NCBI RefSeq assembly: GCF_003353055.1
Contig: NZ_QKWJ01000065.1
Location: forward strand, 1 to 41,102
DNA from: Cupriavidus lacunae
GTDB lineage: Bacteria; Pseudomonadota; Gammaproteobacteria; Burkholderiales; Burkholderiaceae
DNA length: 41,102 bases
Direction of reading: 5' to 3'
This document shows positions 1 through 8,117 of the stretch, piece by piece. A program made the translations under genes and the position numbers. Below the pieces are notes generated by a model. That model saw nothing but the letters and a program-made list of their open reading frames with translations, was not told the origin of the DNA and ran no database searches. Numbering within the stretch: position 1 is the stretch's first letter; the number at the start of each line of letters is the position of its first letter.

Positions 1-139
1 CGTATCAGGCAAAATTGCCACCACTGATTGTCAACTTCACCCGAAGTTAACACCGTCCAATCCGGTTTACAACCTTTCCTATCGAGATGTGGGTAAAGGC
101 AAGCGCAAGCGGGAGAGGGGAGCAAACAAGCGCGGCCTC
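1..139. other. Left-edge intergenic stretch
   Basis: No gene is visible. It contains a perfect 6-bp inverted repeat, AACTTC-ACCC-GAAGTT (33-48), and a weak match (about 10 of 20) to the cluster's 20-bp operator at 51-70. At 103-118 it has the sequence GCAAGCGGGAGAGGGG, which is nearly one arm of the hairpin found at 9457-9476. It lies downstream of the minus-strand catabolic operon, so it may hold that operon's 3' end, but no T-rich terminator is seen. Confidence 0.4.
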
Positions 140-586
140 CTACCCTCCCTGCGACAACAAGCCTGTCGTGAACACCGTCGAACGGATCAGCCACGCACCA
201 TCGATCCGCACATACTCATCCGCATAACGTCCCGTTAGAAAGGTACGCGAACCACTGGCATCATCCAGCGCCAGGTACGCCAGATCCCAGCTACCCTGCG
301 CGGTATTGTCATCCAACACGCGGATATCCGCCTGCCCGGCGAAGTGCATCTCCCGCAGCGTGGGCCGGCACGCCAGTTCCGCAAAGCACTGCACCAGCGC
401 ATCACGCCCGGCAAAGCTGCCGATCCGATCGTAGTGGATATGCGCGTTGTCCGGCACAAAACACCCGCGCATCGCGTCGGGGTCCTTGTCATCGCAGGCG
501 CGCAGGTAGCGCAGCTTGAGCGCGCGGATCGCCTCCGCGGCTTCCAGCCGTGCCACGCGGCCGGCAATGTTGGCGATATCGGTCAT
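140..586 (-). CDS. NTF2-like / SnoaL-like protein
   Basis: A 148-residue protein of the cone-shaped NTF2-like fold (SnoaL_4 type), recognised by the N-terminal helical pattern ending in RYLRACDDKD, the FAGRDALVQCF segment and the late DEYVRIDGAWLI strand. Members of this fold include steroid isomerases, dehydratases and simple ligand-binding proteins, and the sequence does not decide which. The Asp-Pro-Val-Gly motif of classical ketosteroid isomerase is absent. It is the last gene of the minus-strand catabolic operon, 17 bp after the ligase gene, with a purine-rich RBS (AGGGGGAA) before the ATG. A role in steroid-intermediate turnover is inferred from context only. Confidence 0.8.
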   Translation of the reverse strand: MTDIANIAGRVARLEAAEAIRALKLRYLRACDDKDPDAMRGCFVPDNAHIHYDRIGSFAGRDALVQCFAELACRPTLREMHFAGQADIRVLDDNTAQGSWDLAYLALDDASGSRTFLTGRYADEYVRIDGAWLIRSTVFTTGLLSQGG

Positions 587-603
587 GATGGATTCCCCCT
601 TGA

Positions 604-2235
604 TCAGGCTTCACGCAACTGGTACTTCAGCACCTTGCCTGCGGCGCTGACCGGCAGCGACGTCACGAACAGTACCTCGCGCGGCACCTTGTAGTTGGCC
701 ATGTGCCGGCGCGCCCAGGCGATCAGGGTGTCGGCGTCCACGCGCGCGCCGTGGCGCAGCACCACGTAAGCGCGCCCCACTTCGCCCAGCCGCTCGTGCG
801 GCATGCCCACCACGGCCACCTGGGCCACGGCCGGGTGGGCCACCAGCAGCTTTTCCACCTCGGCCGGGTAGCAGTTGAAGCCGCCCACGATAAACATGTC
901 CTTGATGCGGTCGGTGATGCACAGGTAGCCGCGCGTATCGAGCGTGCCGACATCGCCGGTATGCAGCCAGCCGTCGCCGTCGATGGCTTCGACGGTGGCT
1001 TCGGGCAAGCCGAAGTAGCCCTGCATCACGTTGTAGCCGCGCACCAGCACCTCGCCCGGCTGCCCGGTGTCGACCGGCTGCCCCTGCGCATCGATGCAGC
1101 GGATCTCGATGCCTGGCATGGCGCGGCCGGATGTGGCGGCAACCGTTTCAGCGTCATCGCCGGCGCGGGTCAACGTGGCAAAGCCGCACGATTCGGTCAG
1201 GCCGTAGCCGGTGATGATGGTGTCGAAGCCCAGTTCGTCGCGCATGCGCTGGATCAGAACGGGCGCAATCGCCGAGGCGCCCGTCACCGCGACGCGCAGC
1301 GAGGACAGGTCGAACTCGCGCAGGCGCGGCGCGTTGAGCAGCGTCTGGTAGAGCGTGGGCGGCCCTGGCAGCACCGTGATGCGTTCGTTCTCCACGCGTG
1401 TCATCACCGCCTCGGCGTCGAACACCAGGTGGGGCAGCACCGTGGCCCCGCACGACAGCGCGGCGAGCCATCCGGCCTTGTAGCCGAAGGTATGGAAGAA
1501 CGGATTGACGATCAGGTAGCGGTCGCCCGGCCGCACCCCCGTGATGGCGGCCCAGCCGTCGATAGCGCGCAGGTTCTGCGCGTGGGCGGTCATCACGCCC
1601 TTGGGACGCCCGGTGGTGCCCGAGGTGAACATGATGTCCATCAGCGTGTCGCCGCGCACGCCGGCCTCGCGCTTCGCGAATGCCGCCATATCCGCCTGTG
1701 GCGCCAGCGCGAGGAAGGCTTCCCAGGTCAGCTCGTCCGGTCCGGGCGCCCGGCCCTGCCCGGGACGCAGGATCACCAGCCGCTCCAGCGTGGCGGGGCG
1801 GTGCGGGGCCAGCATCTGCGGATAGCTTTCGCCCAGGAAGCCGTCGACGCAGAACAGCAGGCGCGCGCCGCTGTCGGCCAGCACCGCACCGGCTTCGCCC
1901 CCCTTCATGCGCGTGTTGAGCGGCACCAGCGCCGCGCCCACGCTGTGCGTGGCCAGCGCCGCAATGATCCATTCGGAGTAGTTCGGCGCCCAGACGGCAA
2001 CCCGGTCGCCCGGCTGAACGCCCAGCGCCATCAGCGCCCGGGCCGCCTGTATCCGGCTGGCGTCGAGCGCCGCATAGGTCAGGCGCAGCCCGTCTTCCTG
2101 GATGGCGATGCGCTCGCCGTGGCGCCTGGCGGCGCGCCGCACCAGGTCGGGAATGGTCTCGGCAACGTTGTCATTTGCCGCGGCTTCGATGCCGGCCGGT
2201 GCCACAATGGCGTCGATGGTGTCAGATGGAGTCAT
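604..2235 (-). CDS. fadD3: FadD3-like acyl-CoA ligase (HIP-CoA synthetase type)
   Basis: A 543-residue adenylate-forming acyl-CoA ligase. The AMP-binding signature FTSGTTGRPKGVM lies near residue 205, followed by NPFFHTFGYKAG, ITVLPGPPTLYQ, GYGLTES and the C-terminal hinge/lysine region around SAAGKVLK. As I recall the family, the FFH-FGYKAG and LPGPPT blocks and the overall length resemble actinobacterial FadD3, which activates the C/D-ring propionate left after A/B-ring removal (HIP) with ATP and CoA. The start sits 1 bp after the stop of the upstream reductase gene, which argues for translational coupling. Other medium-chain acyl-CoA ligases are the alternative. Ligase class is certain; HIP as substrate is inferred. 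Confidence 0.85.
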   Translation of the reverse strand: MTPSDTIDAIVAPAGIEAAANDNVAETIPDLVRRAARRHGERIAIQEDGLRLTYAALDASRIQAARALMALGVQPGDRVAVWAPNYSEWIIAALATHSVGAALVPLNTRMKGGEAGAVLADSGARLLFCVDGFLGESYPQMLAPHRPATLERLVILRPGQGRAPGPDELTWEAFLALAPQADMAAFAKREAGVRGDTLMDIMFTSGTTGRPKGVMTAHAQNLRAIDGWAAITGVRPGDRYLIVNPFFHTFGYKAGWLAALSCGATVLPHLVFDAEAVMTRVENERITVLPGPPTLYQTLLNAPRLREFDLSSLRVAVTGASAIAPVLIQRMRDELGFDTIITGYGLTESCGFATLTRAGDDAETVAATSGRAMPGIEIRCIDAQGQPVDTGQPGEVLVRGYNVMQGYFGLPEATVEAIDGDGWLHTGDVGTLDTRGYLCITDRIKDMFIVGGFNCYPAEVEKLLVAHPAVAQVAVVGMPHERLGEVGRAYVVLRHGARVDADTLIAWARRHMANYKVPREVLFVTSLPVSAAGKVLKYQLREA

Positions 2236-2236
2236 G

Positions 2237-3304
2237 TCAATCCGGGAACTTCAGGTGGATTTCACCGCTGGCCGGGCGGGCCTGGCAAGCCAGGGTCCAG
2301 CCCGCCTCCAGGTCGGCGCGGTCGAGCACATGGTTCTCGCCGAGCGTTACGTCGCCCTGCGTCACCTGGCACATGCAGGCGCCGCACAGCCCGGCGCGGC
2401 AGGAATTGGGCGCGGCCACGCCGGCGCGCTGCAGGGCATCGAGCACGGTTTCGTCCGGCGCCACGCCGACGTGGTGGGTCTCGCCGTCCAGTTGCACGGT
2501 CAGGGCGGCACCGTGCATCGCGGGCACGGAAGGCGCCTGGGCGGCGTCCCCGGCACTAGCGACCCCGCTCGCCGGCACCTTCGCCGCCGGCGCATCGGGC
2601 AAGGACACGAAGCGCTCCACATGCAGCTGCCCGCGCGGCACCCCCAGGGCCTGCAGCGCGGCCTGGGCGCCGTCCATGAACGGGCCGGGCCCGCAGACAA
2701 AGCATTGCGCCACGCTCCACGGCCGCACCAGTTCCTCGATCTGGCGCTGCGTGGGCGGTCCCTGCACGCTGTCCAGCCAATGGATCACGCGCAACCGTCC
2801 GGGGTGGCTGCGCGCCAGTTCCGCAAGCGCCTCGCGAAAGATGATGGAGCGCTCGTCGCGGTTGGCATAGACCAGCGTGACCGCGCCGCGCCCGTGGCGC
2901 AGCGCCGCCTTGGCGATCGACAGCACCGGCGTGATGCCGCTGCCGCCGGCCAGCAGCAGGAAATCGCCATGCAGCGCGGGCGGGGTGAATACACCGGCGG
3001 GCGGCATCACCTCGACCGTGTCGCCCGCGCCCAGGTTGTCGCAGATCCAGTTGGATACGCGCCCGCTCTGCACGCGCTTGACCGTCACGCGCAAGGCACC
3101 GTCGACGCCCGGCGTGCTCGACAGCGAATAGCAGCGCTGCAGCGGCACGCCGTCCACGGGCACACGCAAGGTCAGGAACTGGCCCGGACGGTAGGAAAAC
3201 GTCTCGCGCAGGCCGTCCGGCAGCGCGAATACCAGCGAATGCGCCTGGTCCGTTTCCGTGACGACTTCGGCGATCTGCAGCCGGTGGAATTGCACTGGCG
3301 CCAT
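2237..3304 (-). CDS. KshB-like ferredoxin-type reductase
   Basis: A 355-residue FAD/NAD(P)H reductase with a C-terminal plant-type [2Fe-2S] domain, the architecture of KshB, PaaE and HmpX. The FAD-binding RCYSLSS motif is near residue 60 and the nucleotide-binding GGSGITPVLSI near 120. The iron-sulfur ligands are C302, C307, C310 and C340 (C-X4-C-X2-C-X29-C). A Pro/Ala-rich linker around residues 240-265 joins the halves. It would pass electrons from NAD(P)H to an oxygenase, such as 3-ketosteroid 9alpha-hydroxylase in steroid degraders. No Rieske KshA oxygenase is present in this window, so its partner must be elsewhere or be of another kind. It lies 27 bp after the SDR gene in the same operon. 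Confidence 0.88.
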   Translation of the reverse strand: MAPVQFHRLQIAEVVTETDQAHSLVFALPDGLRETFSYRPGQFLTLRVPVDGVPLQRCYSLSSTPGVDGALRVTVKRVQSGRVSNWICDNLGAGDTVEVMPPAGVFTPPALHGDFLLLAGGSGITPVLSIAKAALRHGRGAVTLVYANRDERSIIFREALAELARSHPGRLRVIHWLDSVQGPPTQRQIEELVRPWSVAQCFVCGPGPFMDGAQAALQALGVPRGQLHVERFVSLPDAPAAKVPASGVASAGDAAQAPSVPAMHGAALTVQLDGETHHVGVAPDETVLDALQRAGVAAPNSCRAGLCGACMCQVTQGDVTLGENHVLDRADLEAGWTLACQARPASGEIHLKFPD

Positions 3305-3331
3305 GATGTCCTTCTTCTGCTTGGGGCGCGC

Positions 3332-4096
3332 TCAGGCCACGCCCATGATGGTCTGCGCGTTGTCGATGCGCAGTTCCGCGCCGTTGATAAAGCGCGATTC
3401 GTCGGAGGCCAGGAACAGCACCAGGTTGGCCACGTCGCGCGGATGGCACATGCGCTGCATCGGCTCGGCGCCGCCCACTTCCTCTGGCAGGGCCGTGGCG
3501 CCGCCCGGCAGGAAGGCCGCGGTCATCGGCGTGAGGATGCCATCCGGGTGGATCGAGTTGCAGCGGACGCGGTAGCCGCTCTGCTTGCAGTGCCCGGCCA
3601 CGGCGCGCGTGAGCGCGGCCACCGCGCCCTTGCTGGCGCTGTAGGCGCAGAACGCGCCCATGCCGCCCAGCGCCGCCACCGACGACATATTGACGATGCT
3701 GCCGCCGCCCGCCTTCATCGCGGCCACGCCGTACTTGCAGCCGAGGAAGTAGCCGTCGGCGTTGATGCGCATCACGCGCTGCCATTGCTCCAGCGTGGCG
3801 TCCTCGACCGAACCCAGCATCAGGATGGCGGCATTGTTGACCAGCACGCTGGGCGCGCCGAATTGCTTTTCGGTGCGCGCCATCACCTGCTGCCAGCCGG
3901 CTTCGCTGGCAATGTCGTGCGGCACGAACAGCGCGGTCTCGCCGATCTCGCGCGCCAGCGCATGGCCGGCTTCCTCGTTGAGGTCGGTCAGCACCACGCG
4001 TGCGCCTTCGCGCGCCAGCAGCAGTGCGTCTTCCTTGCCGACGCCGCTGGCGGCCCCGGTGACAATGGCGATCTTTCCTTCAGTACGTCGGCTCAT
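3332..4096 (-). CDS. SDR, 3beta/17beta-hydroxysteroid dehydrogenase-like
   Basis: A 254-residue classical short-chain dehydrogenase with the cofactor motif TGAASGVG (14-21), NNAA, a catalytic Ser in MSSVAALGG and YSASK. From memory it is strikingly like the Comamonas testosteroni 3beta/17beta-HSD: the same length, the same RCNSIHPDGILTPM segment, the LVLFLASDES block and the closing ID/DN...MG tail. It would oxidise a ring hydroxyl to a ketone with NAD+, preparing a hydroxysteroid for the KstD-type desaturases encoded just upstream. The start overlaps the 3' end of the upstream flavoprotein gene by 17 bp. The steroid assignment is strong by similarity and context, but the carbon position acted on is not determined. 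Confidence 0.88.
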   Translation of the reverse strand: MSRRTEGKIAIVTGAASGVGKEDALLLAREGARVVLTDLNEEAGHALAREIGETALFVPHDIASEAGWQQVMARTEKQFGAPSVLVNNAAILMLGSVEDATLEQWQRVMRINADGYFLGCKYGVAAMKAGGGSIVNMSSVAALGGMGAFCAYSASKGAVAALTRAVAGHCKQSGYRVRCNSIHPDGILTPMTAAFLPGGATALPEEVGGAEPMQRMCHPRDVANLVLFLASDESRFINGAELRIDNAQTIMGVA

Positions 4097-5786
4097 GAGT
4101 CGTCTCCTCGTTGGTGTGTGCCCGCCGGTCGACGGCAGGCTGTCGTGTCAGATGGCGGCCCGCGTTGCGTCCCGACCAGATGCAGTCGGCAAGCGACAGG
4201 CCGCTTACGTAATGATTGGATGCGATGCCGACGGCAGTGCGGCCCACGGCGTAGAGCCCTTCAATGGGTGCCCCGCCGGCGGCAGCCAGCACACGGCCAC
4301 TGGACTCTTCCACCGACAGGCCGCCCAGCGTGATGGCCGGACAGGGAAAAACGCGGCTGTTGGCCGAGATGTCGATGGCAAGCCAGGGTCCGGTTTCGAG
4401 CGACGCGCACATGGCCGCCGACTTGCCGGCCGGATCGGGATTCTCGCCGCGAGCCGCGGCGTTATAGGCGCCGACGGTAGCCCGCAGCGCTGCGCCGGGC
4501 ATGCCCAGCTTGCCGGCAAGCGCTTCGAGGCTGGAGGCGCGCCGCGCCCCCGCAAGCATCAGCAGTGCCGCCGGCAAGGCCTGGAAGGCCCACAGCCGGC
4601 CGGCGAGGCATTCGCGCAGCGCGGCTCGCGCCAGTTCGCGGTTCAGGATCAGCCAGGCCCGCCCGCCGTGCCGTTCGCAGATGGCGTGGCCAAGGGTGGC
4701 GCCATAGGTTTCCTCATTGCCGATGCGCGCGCCCTGCGCATCGACCACGCAACCGCGCGCCCAGTCGAACGGCGGATTGATGAAGCGCCAGGCCGACACG
4801 CGCTCCAGGTGCCGCGTGGCCGCGCCCGCCGACTCGCCGAGGCGGATACCGCTGCCGTCGCAGCCGGTCGCGCCAAGGCGCCAGGTCTGCAGGTACTTGC
4901 CCGCGTGGCGCGCCACCATGGCGCGGTTGAAGATAAAGCCCCCGGTGGCCAGCACCACCGCGCCGGTGCGCACCGCGACCGGGCGCGCATGCCGCAGTTC
5001 CAGCTGCAGCACGCGCTCGCGCAGCAGATCGGCCAACGCCGGCATGGCGTTGTGCAGGCGCTCGGCCAGGCGCGCGAGGCGGCTGTGGCGCTTCTGGTGG
5101 CGGCCCGGCGGCACCTGCCACAACTCGATACCGACGACCGCGCCGGACTTGTCCAGGATCAGCCGTCGCGCCGCGGTCTGGCGCATCACCGTCACTTCCG
5201 GCCGGGCCTGCACGGCGGTGCGCAGCACGCCGTACAGGGTGCGGCCGGACATGCCGGGGCCTTTCACGCGGTGACCGCGCGGCGCGGGCGCGGCGTGCTG
5301 CGCATAGGCGGCCACCGCTTCGTTGCCGGAGTAGTAGAGGTAATAGGGCTGCGCCGGATACGAGGTCTTGCGCGGCGGCACGGTGGCGGCAAAGCGCGTG
5401 CCCAGGGCCTCCAGCCATCCGATCATCTCGCGGCTGCGCTGGCAGAAGTCCTGCAGCGTGGCATCGCTGACGACCCCGCCGGTTTCCTGGCGCAGGTAGT
5501 CCGCCATCGCCTGCGGTGTATCGGCATAGCCCGCGGCACGTTGGTAGGGCGTGCCGCCGCCGGCATAGACCACCCCGCCGCTCTTCGCGCTGGCGCCCCC
5601 GCCTTCAAAGCGTTCCGCAACGATCACGCGTGCGCCGCCATGCGCGGCTTCCAGCGCGGCGCAGGCTCCGGCAGCGCCGAAGCCCACCACCACGGCATCG
5701 CACTCCGCCTGCCAGGGGTGCGCGTCCGGATCGTCCAGCCGCAGTGGTGTGTGGACTGGCGTGACGGAATCGGGCAAAGGATGCAT
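4080..5786 (-). CDS. FAD-dependent ketosteroid dehydrogenase-like flavoprotein
   Basis: A 568-residue FAD enzyme of the fumarate reductase/KstD superfamily. The N-terminal dinucleotide fold is VVVGFGAAGACAALEAA followed by ERFEGGGAS; a mid-protein VVLATGGFIFNRAM block and a C-terminal GLYAVGRTAVG...YVSGLSLADC block complete the FAD domain. The C-terminal pattern recalls 3-ketosteroid delta4(5alpha)-dehydrogenases, so the pair with the KstD-like gene could remove hydrogens at both C1-C2 and C4-C5 of 5alpha-steroids. This is inference, since family members also act on non-steroid enones. I chose the ATG at 5786, 19 bp after the flavin reductase stop; the open frame upstream of it overlaps that gene and has no homology. 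Confidence 0.85.
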   Translation of the reverse strand: MHPLPDSVTPVHTPLRLDDPDAHPWQAECDAVVVGFGAAGACAALEAAHGGARVIVAERFEGGGASAKSGGVVYAGGGTPYQRAAGYADTPQAMADYLRQETGGVVSDATLQDFCQRSREMIGWLEALGTRFAATVPPRKTSYPAQPYYLYYSGNEAVAAYAQHAAPAPRGHRVKGPGMSGRTLYGVLRTAVQARPEVTVMRQTAARRLILDKSGAVVGIELWQVPPGRHQKRHSRLARLAERLHNAMPALADLLRERVLQLELRHARPVAVRTGAVVLATGGFIFNRAMVARHAGKYLQTWRLGATGCDGSGIRLGESAGAATRHLERVSAWRFINPPFDWARGCVVDAQGARIGNEETYGATLGHAICERHGGRAWLILNRELARAALRECLAGRLWAFQALPAALLMLAGARRASSLEALAGKLGMPGAALRATVGAYNAAARGENPDPAGKSAAMCASLETGPWLAIDISANSRVFPCPAITLGGLSVEESSGRVLAAAGGAPIEGLYAVGRTAVGIASNHYVSGLSLADCIWSGRNAGRHLTRQPAVDRRAHTNEETTHEPTY

Positions 5787-5805
5787 GCTGGCGGCGCTCC
5801 AGGGT

Positions 5806-6342
5806 TTATGCCGAACACAGCGCGCCCAGCGGCGCGGACGTGGTATAGGCGCCGTCGACATAGACCAGCGGCGACACCTCGCCGGCCAGGCGCACCTCGC
5901 GCAGCCGCCCGATGAAGACCGCGTGCGTGCCATAGTCGAAGCGGCCATCCTGCTGGCAGAACAGGTTGGCCTGGGCGTTGCGCAGGCTCGGCACGCCGAG
6001 CAGGTCGTCTTCCCACTCGCCACTCGTGAAGCGCTCTTCGCCCTTGAGCCGGCCGCTGCAATCGACCGCGATATCGCGGTGGTCCGCGGCCAGCAGGTTG
6101 ATGCAGAAGTCAGCGCCGGCATCCAGCGGCGGGTAGATCGACGAATTCCGGTTGATGCAGATCAGCAGCGAGGGCGGGTCCGCGGACAGCGAATCGACCG
6201 CGGTCACGGACATCGAATAGCGGCGCTCGCCATGGCGGCAGCTGATCACCGCCACCGAGCGCGCCATGCGGCGCATCGCCATCAGCATGTCTTCGCGCAG
6301 CGCGGTGCTGGTTTCTGCGCTGGTGTCGGGACTGGCGCTCAT
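5806..6342 (-). CDS. hsaB: Flavin reductase, HsaB-like
   Basis: A 178-residue flavin reductase of the FMN-binding split-barrel family: MRRMARSVAVISCRHGERRYSMSVTAVDSLSADPPSLLICINRNSS is the standard opening (residues about 23-67), with the conserved ADFCINLLAADH block following. It supplies free reduced flavin to a two-component monooxygenase, here most plausibly the HsaA-like gene 1.8 kb upstream, as HsaB does in steroid catabolism. Its ATG overlaps the stop of the KstD-like gene (ATGA), indicating translational coupling. It could also serve the luciferase-like oxidoreductase at 9504-10655. The family is secure; the specific partner is inferred. Confidence 0.9.
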   Translation of the reverse strand: MSASPDTSAETSTALREDMLMAMRRMARSVAVISCRHGERRYSMSVTAVDSLSADPPSLLICINRNSSIYPPLDAGADFCINLLAADHRDIAVDCSGRLKGEERFTSGEWEDDLLGVPSLRNAQANLFCQQDGRFDYGTHAVFIGRLREVRLAGEVSPLVYVDGAYTTSAPLGALCSA

Positions 6343-8093
6343 AGGGCCTCCTGTACGGTTTGAGCGTGGGGCGCGGCGGCAGGCTGGCGCGCGTGCTGCG
6401 AGAGCACGTCGGCAGCGATAAAGCCGAAGGTCATGGCCGGGCCCAGGGTGGAGCCCGCGCCGGGATAGCTGGTGCCCATCATCGAGGCACTGGTATTGCC
6501 GATGGCGAAGAGCCCGGCGATGGCGGAGCCGTCGTCGCGCAGCACGCGCGCGCTGGCGTCGGTGGCCAGGCCGCCCTTGGTGCCGATGTCGCCGGCATCG
6601 ATGCGCACGGCGTAGAACGGCGCCTTGCCGATCGGCGCAAGGCAGGGATTGGGCCGCACCGCCGGGTCGCTGTAGTAGGTATCGAACAGGTTGTCGCCCT
6701 TGCCGAACTCCTCATCCACGCCGGTGGCGGCATAGCCATTCATGCGGGCAACGCTCTCGGCCAGGCCGTCGGCATCGACACCGATCTGCTGCGCCAGCTG
6801 CGCCAGCGAGTCGGCGCGCACCAGAATGCCGGCCAGGCTTGCGGGAATGCTGCGGTCCGGCATGACCGAGCCCGGCAGGATCGGCCCGCACGGATACTTG
6901 TGGCGGAAAGTGGCATCGAACACCATCCACGCCGGCACGCTGCTGCCGGTCTTCTCGTGGTCGCGGTACATGGCAGGCACGAACTCGGAGTACGGCGCGG
7001 CCTCGTTGACGAAGCGCCGGCCCTGCCCGTTCACCACCAGGCAGCCCGGCATGGCGCGCTCGATAAAGAGCGCGCGTTGCTTTTCCTCGCCCTGCACATG
7101 CACGGTGGGCGCGCCCCAGACGTGGGACATCAGCGCCACACCGGCACCCGCGGCCTGGGCGGCGCGGATGGCGTCGCCGGTGTTGTTGGGCGGCGTCGCA
7201 CTCCAGGCGGCCCGGGTCGGTTGCGGCAGGTATTGTTCGCGCATCGCCTGGTTGCGCTCGAAGCCGCCGGCGGCCAGGATCACGCCGCGCAGCGCGCGGA
7301 TCTCGACCGCGCGCCCGTCCTGCACGGCGCGCACGCCGCGGACAGTGCCGTCCTCGACAATCAGGTCCTGCAGCGCGGTATCGAGCCACAGCGGAATCGC
7401 GCGGTCCATCATGGCGCGCCGCAGGCCGCCGACCAGGCTGTTTCCGAGCGTGAGCCGGCGGTCACGCCGGGTCTTGCGGCGCCAGCCGAGGTCGAGCCAG
7501 TAGCGGGCGAACTGGCGCACCGCCAGGCCCAGCCAGCCGGGCCCGCGGCACAGCAGCGCATGCGCCTCGGCCGAGGTCACGGCCACGCGCCCGGCCACCA
7601 GCGTGCCCGGCGATGGCGGCCGCAGCCGCGCGAACTCCTCGCGCAGCCGCGCGCCGTCGAACGGCATCGGGTCGAGCGCGCGGTAGCCGGGCATCGCGCC
7701 GGGAAGTTTCTGGAAGTAGTCCGCGTAGCGCGGCAGCGTGTAGTACCGCACGCCGGCCTGTTGCTCCAGGTACTGGAGCATACGCGGCGCCTGCTCCAGG
7801 TAGGCGCGCACGCGCTGCGGATCGCCGTGCTCACCGGTGCAGGCCAGCACGTATTCCAGCGCCGTGGCGTAGTCGTCCTGCCCGCCTGCCGGCGCGATAT
7901 GGTGGTTCAGCGGAATCCAGATGCCGCCGCCGGACACCGCCGAGGTGCCGCCGTACTGGCTGCTCTTCTCCAGCACCACCACCGACAAACCGCGGTCGGC
8001 GGCGCGGCAGGCGGCCAGCATGCCGCCGGCGCCCGAGCCAACCACCACCACGTCAAACTCGCTGGGCTGCATGCGCGCTCTGCTCTGGCTCAT
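6339..8093 (-). CDS. kstD: 3-ketosteroid delta1-dehydrogenase-like (KstD family)
   Basis: A 584-residue FAD-dependent desaturase. The FAD-binding start is VVVVGSGAGGMLAACRAADRG, followed by EKSSQYGGTSAVSGGGIWIP, a feature of the KstD group. The C-terminal motif SYPGAGSTLGPAMTFG (542-557) keeps the Tyr (543) and, four residues on, the Gly (547) that in KstD1 enzymes promote C3-keto enolisation. The enzyme would introduce the C1-C2 double bond into a 3-ketosteroid, the step that leads to A-ring aromatisation. The gene follows the HsaA-like gene by 24 bp and overlaps the flavin reductase gene by 4 bp. A role on a steroid-like 3-ketone is well supported; true substrate preference is open. Confidence 0.9.
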   Translation of the reverse strand: MSQSRARMQPSEFDVVVVGSGAGGMLAACRAADRGLSVVVLEKSSQYGGTSAVSGGGIWIPLNHHIAPAGGQDDYATALEYVLACTGEHGDPQRVRAYLEQAPRMLQYLEQQAGVRYYTLPRYADYFQKLPGAMPGYRALDPMPFDGARLREEFARLRPPSPGTLVAGRVAVTSAEAHALLCRGPGWLGLAVRQFARYWLDLGWRRKTRRDRRLTLGNSLVGGLRRAMMDRAIPLWLDTALQDLIVEDGTVRGVRAVQDGRAVEIRALRGVILAAGGFERNQAMREQYLPQPTRAAWSATPPNNTGDAIRAAQAAGAGVALMSHVWGAPTVHVQGEEKQRALFIERAMPGCLVVNGQGRRFVNEAAPYSEFVPAMYRDHEKTGSSVPAWMVFDATFRHKYPCGPILPGSVMPDRSIPASLAGILVRADSLAQLAQQIGVDADGLAESVARMNGYAATGVDEEFGKGDNLFDTYYSDPAVRPNPCLAPIGKAPFYAVRIDAGDIGTKGGLATDASARVLRDDGSAIAGLFAIGNTSASMMGTSYPGAGSTLGPAMTFGFIAADVLSQHARQPAAAPHAQTVQEAL

Positions 8094-8117
8094 GTTGGGT
8101 TCCCGTGCCGATGCGGC

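Noticed and set aside
51..70. A further operator copy at the left edge
   Set aside because: CACCGTCCAATCCGGTTTAC matches only about 10 of 20 positions and no gene start lies in a suitable position within the window.
703..2559. A 618-codon open frame on the plus strand
   Set aside because: It is antisense to the acyl-CoA ligase and reductase genes, and its translation is Arg/His/Gly-rich low-complexity sequence typical of a GC-rich shadow frame. The same applies to 2102-4333 and 6360-8741 on the plus strand.
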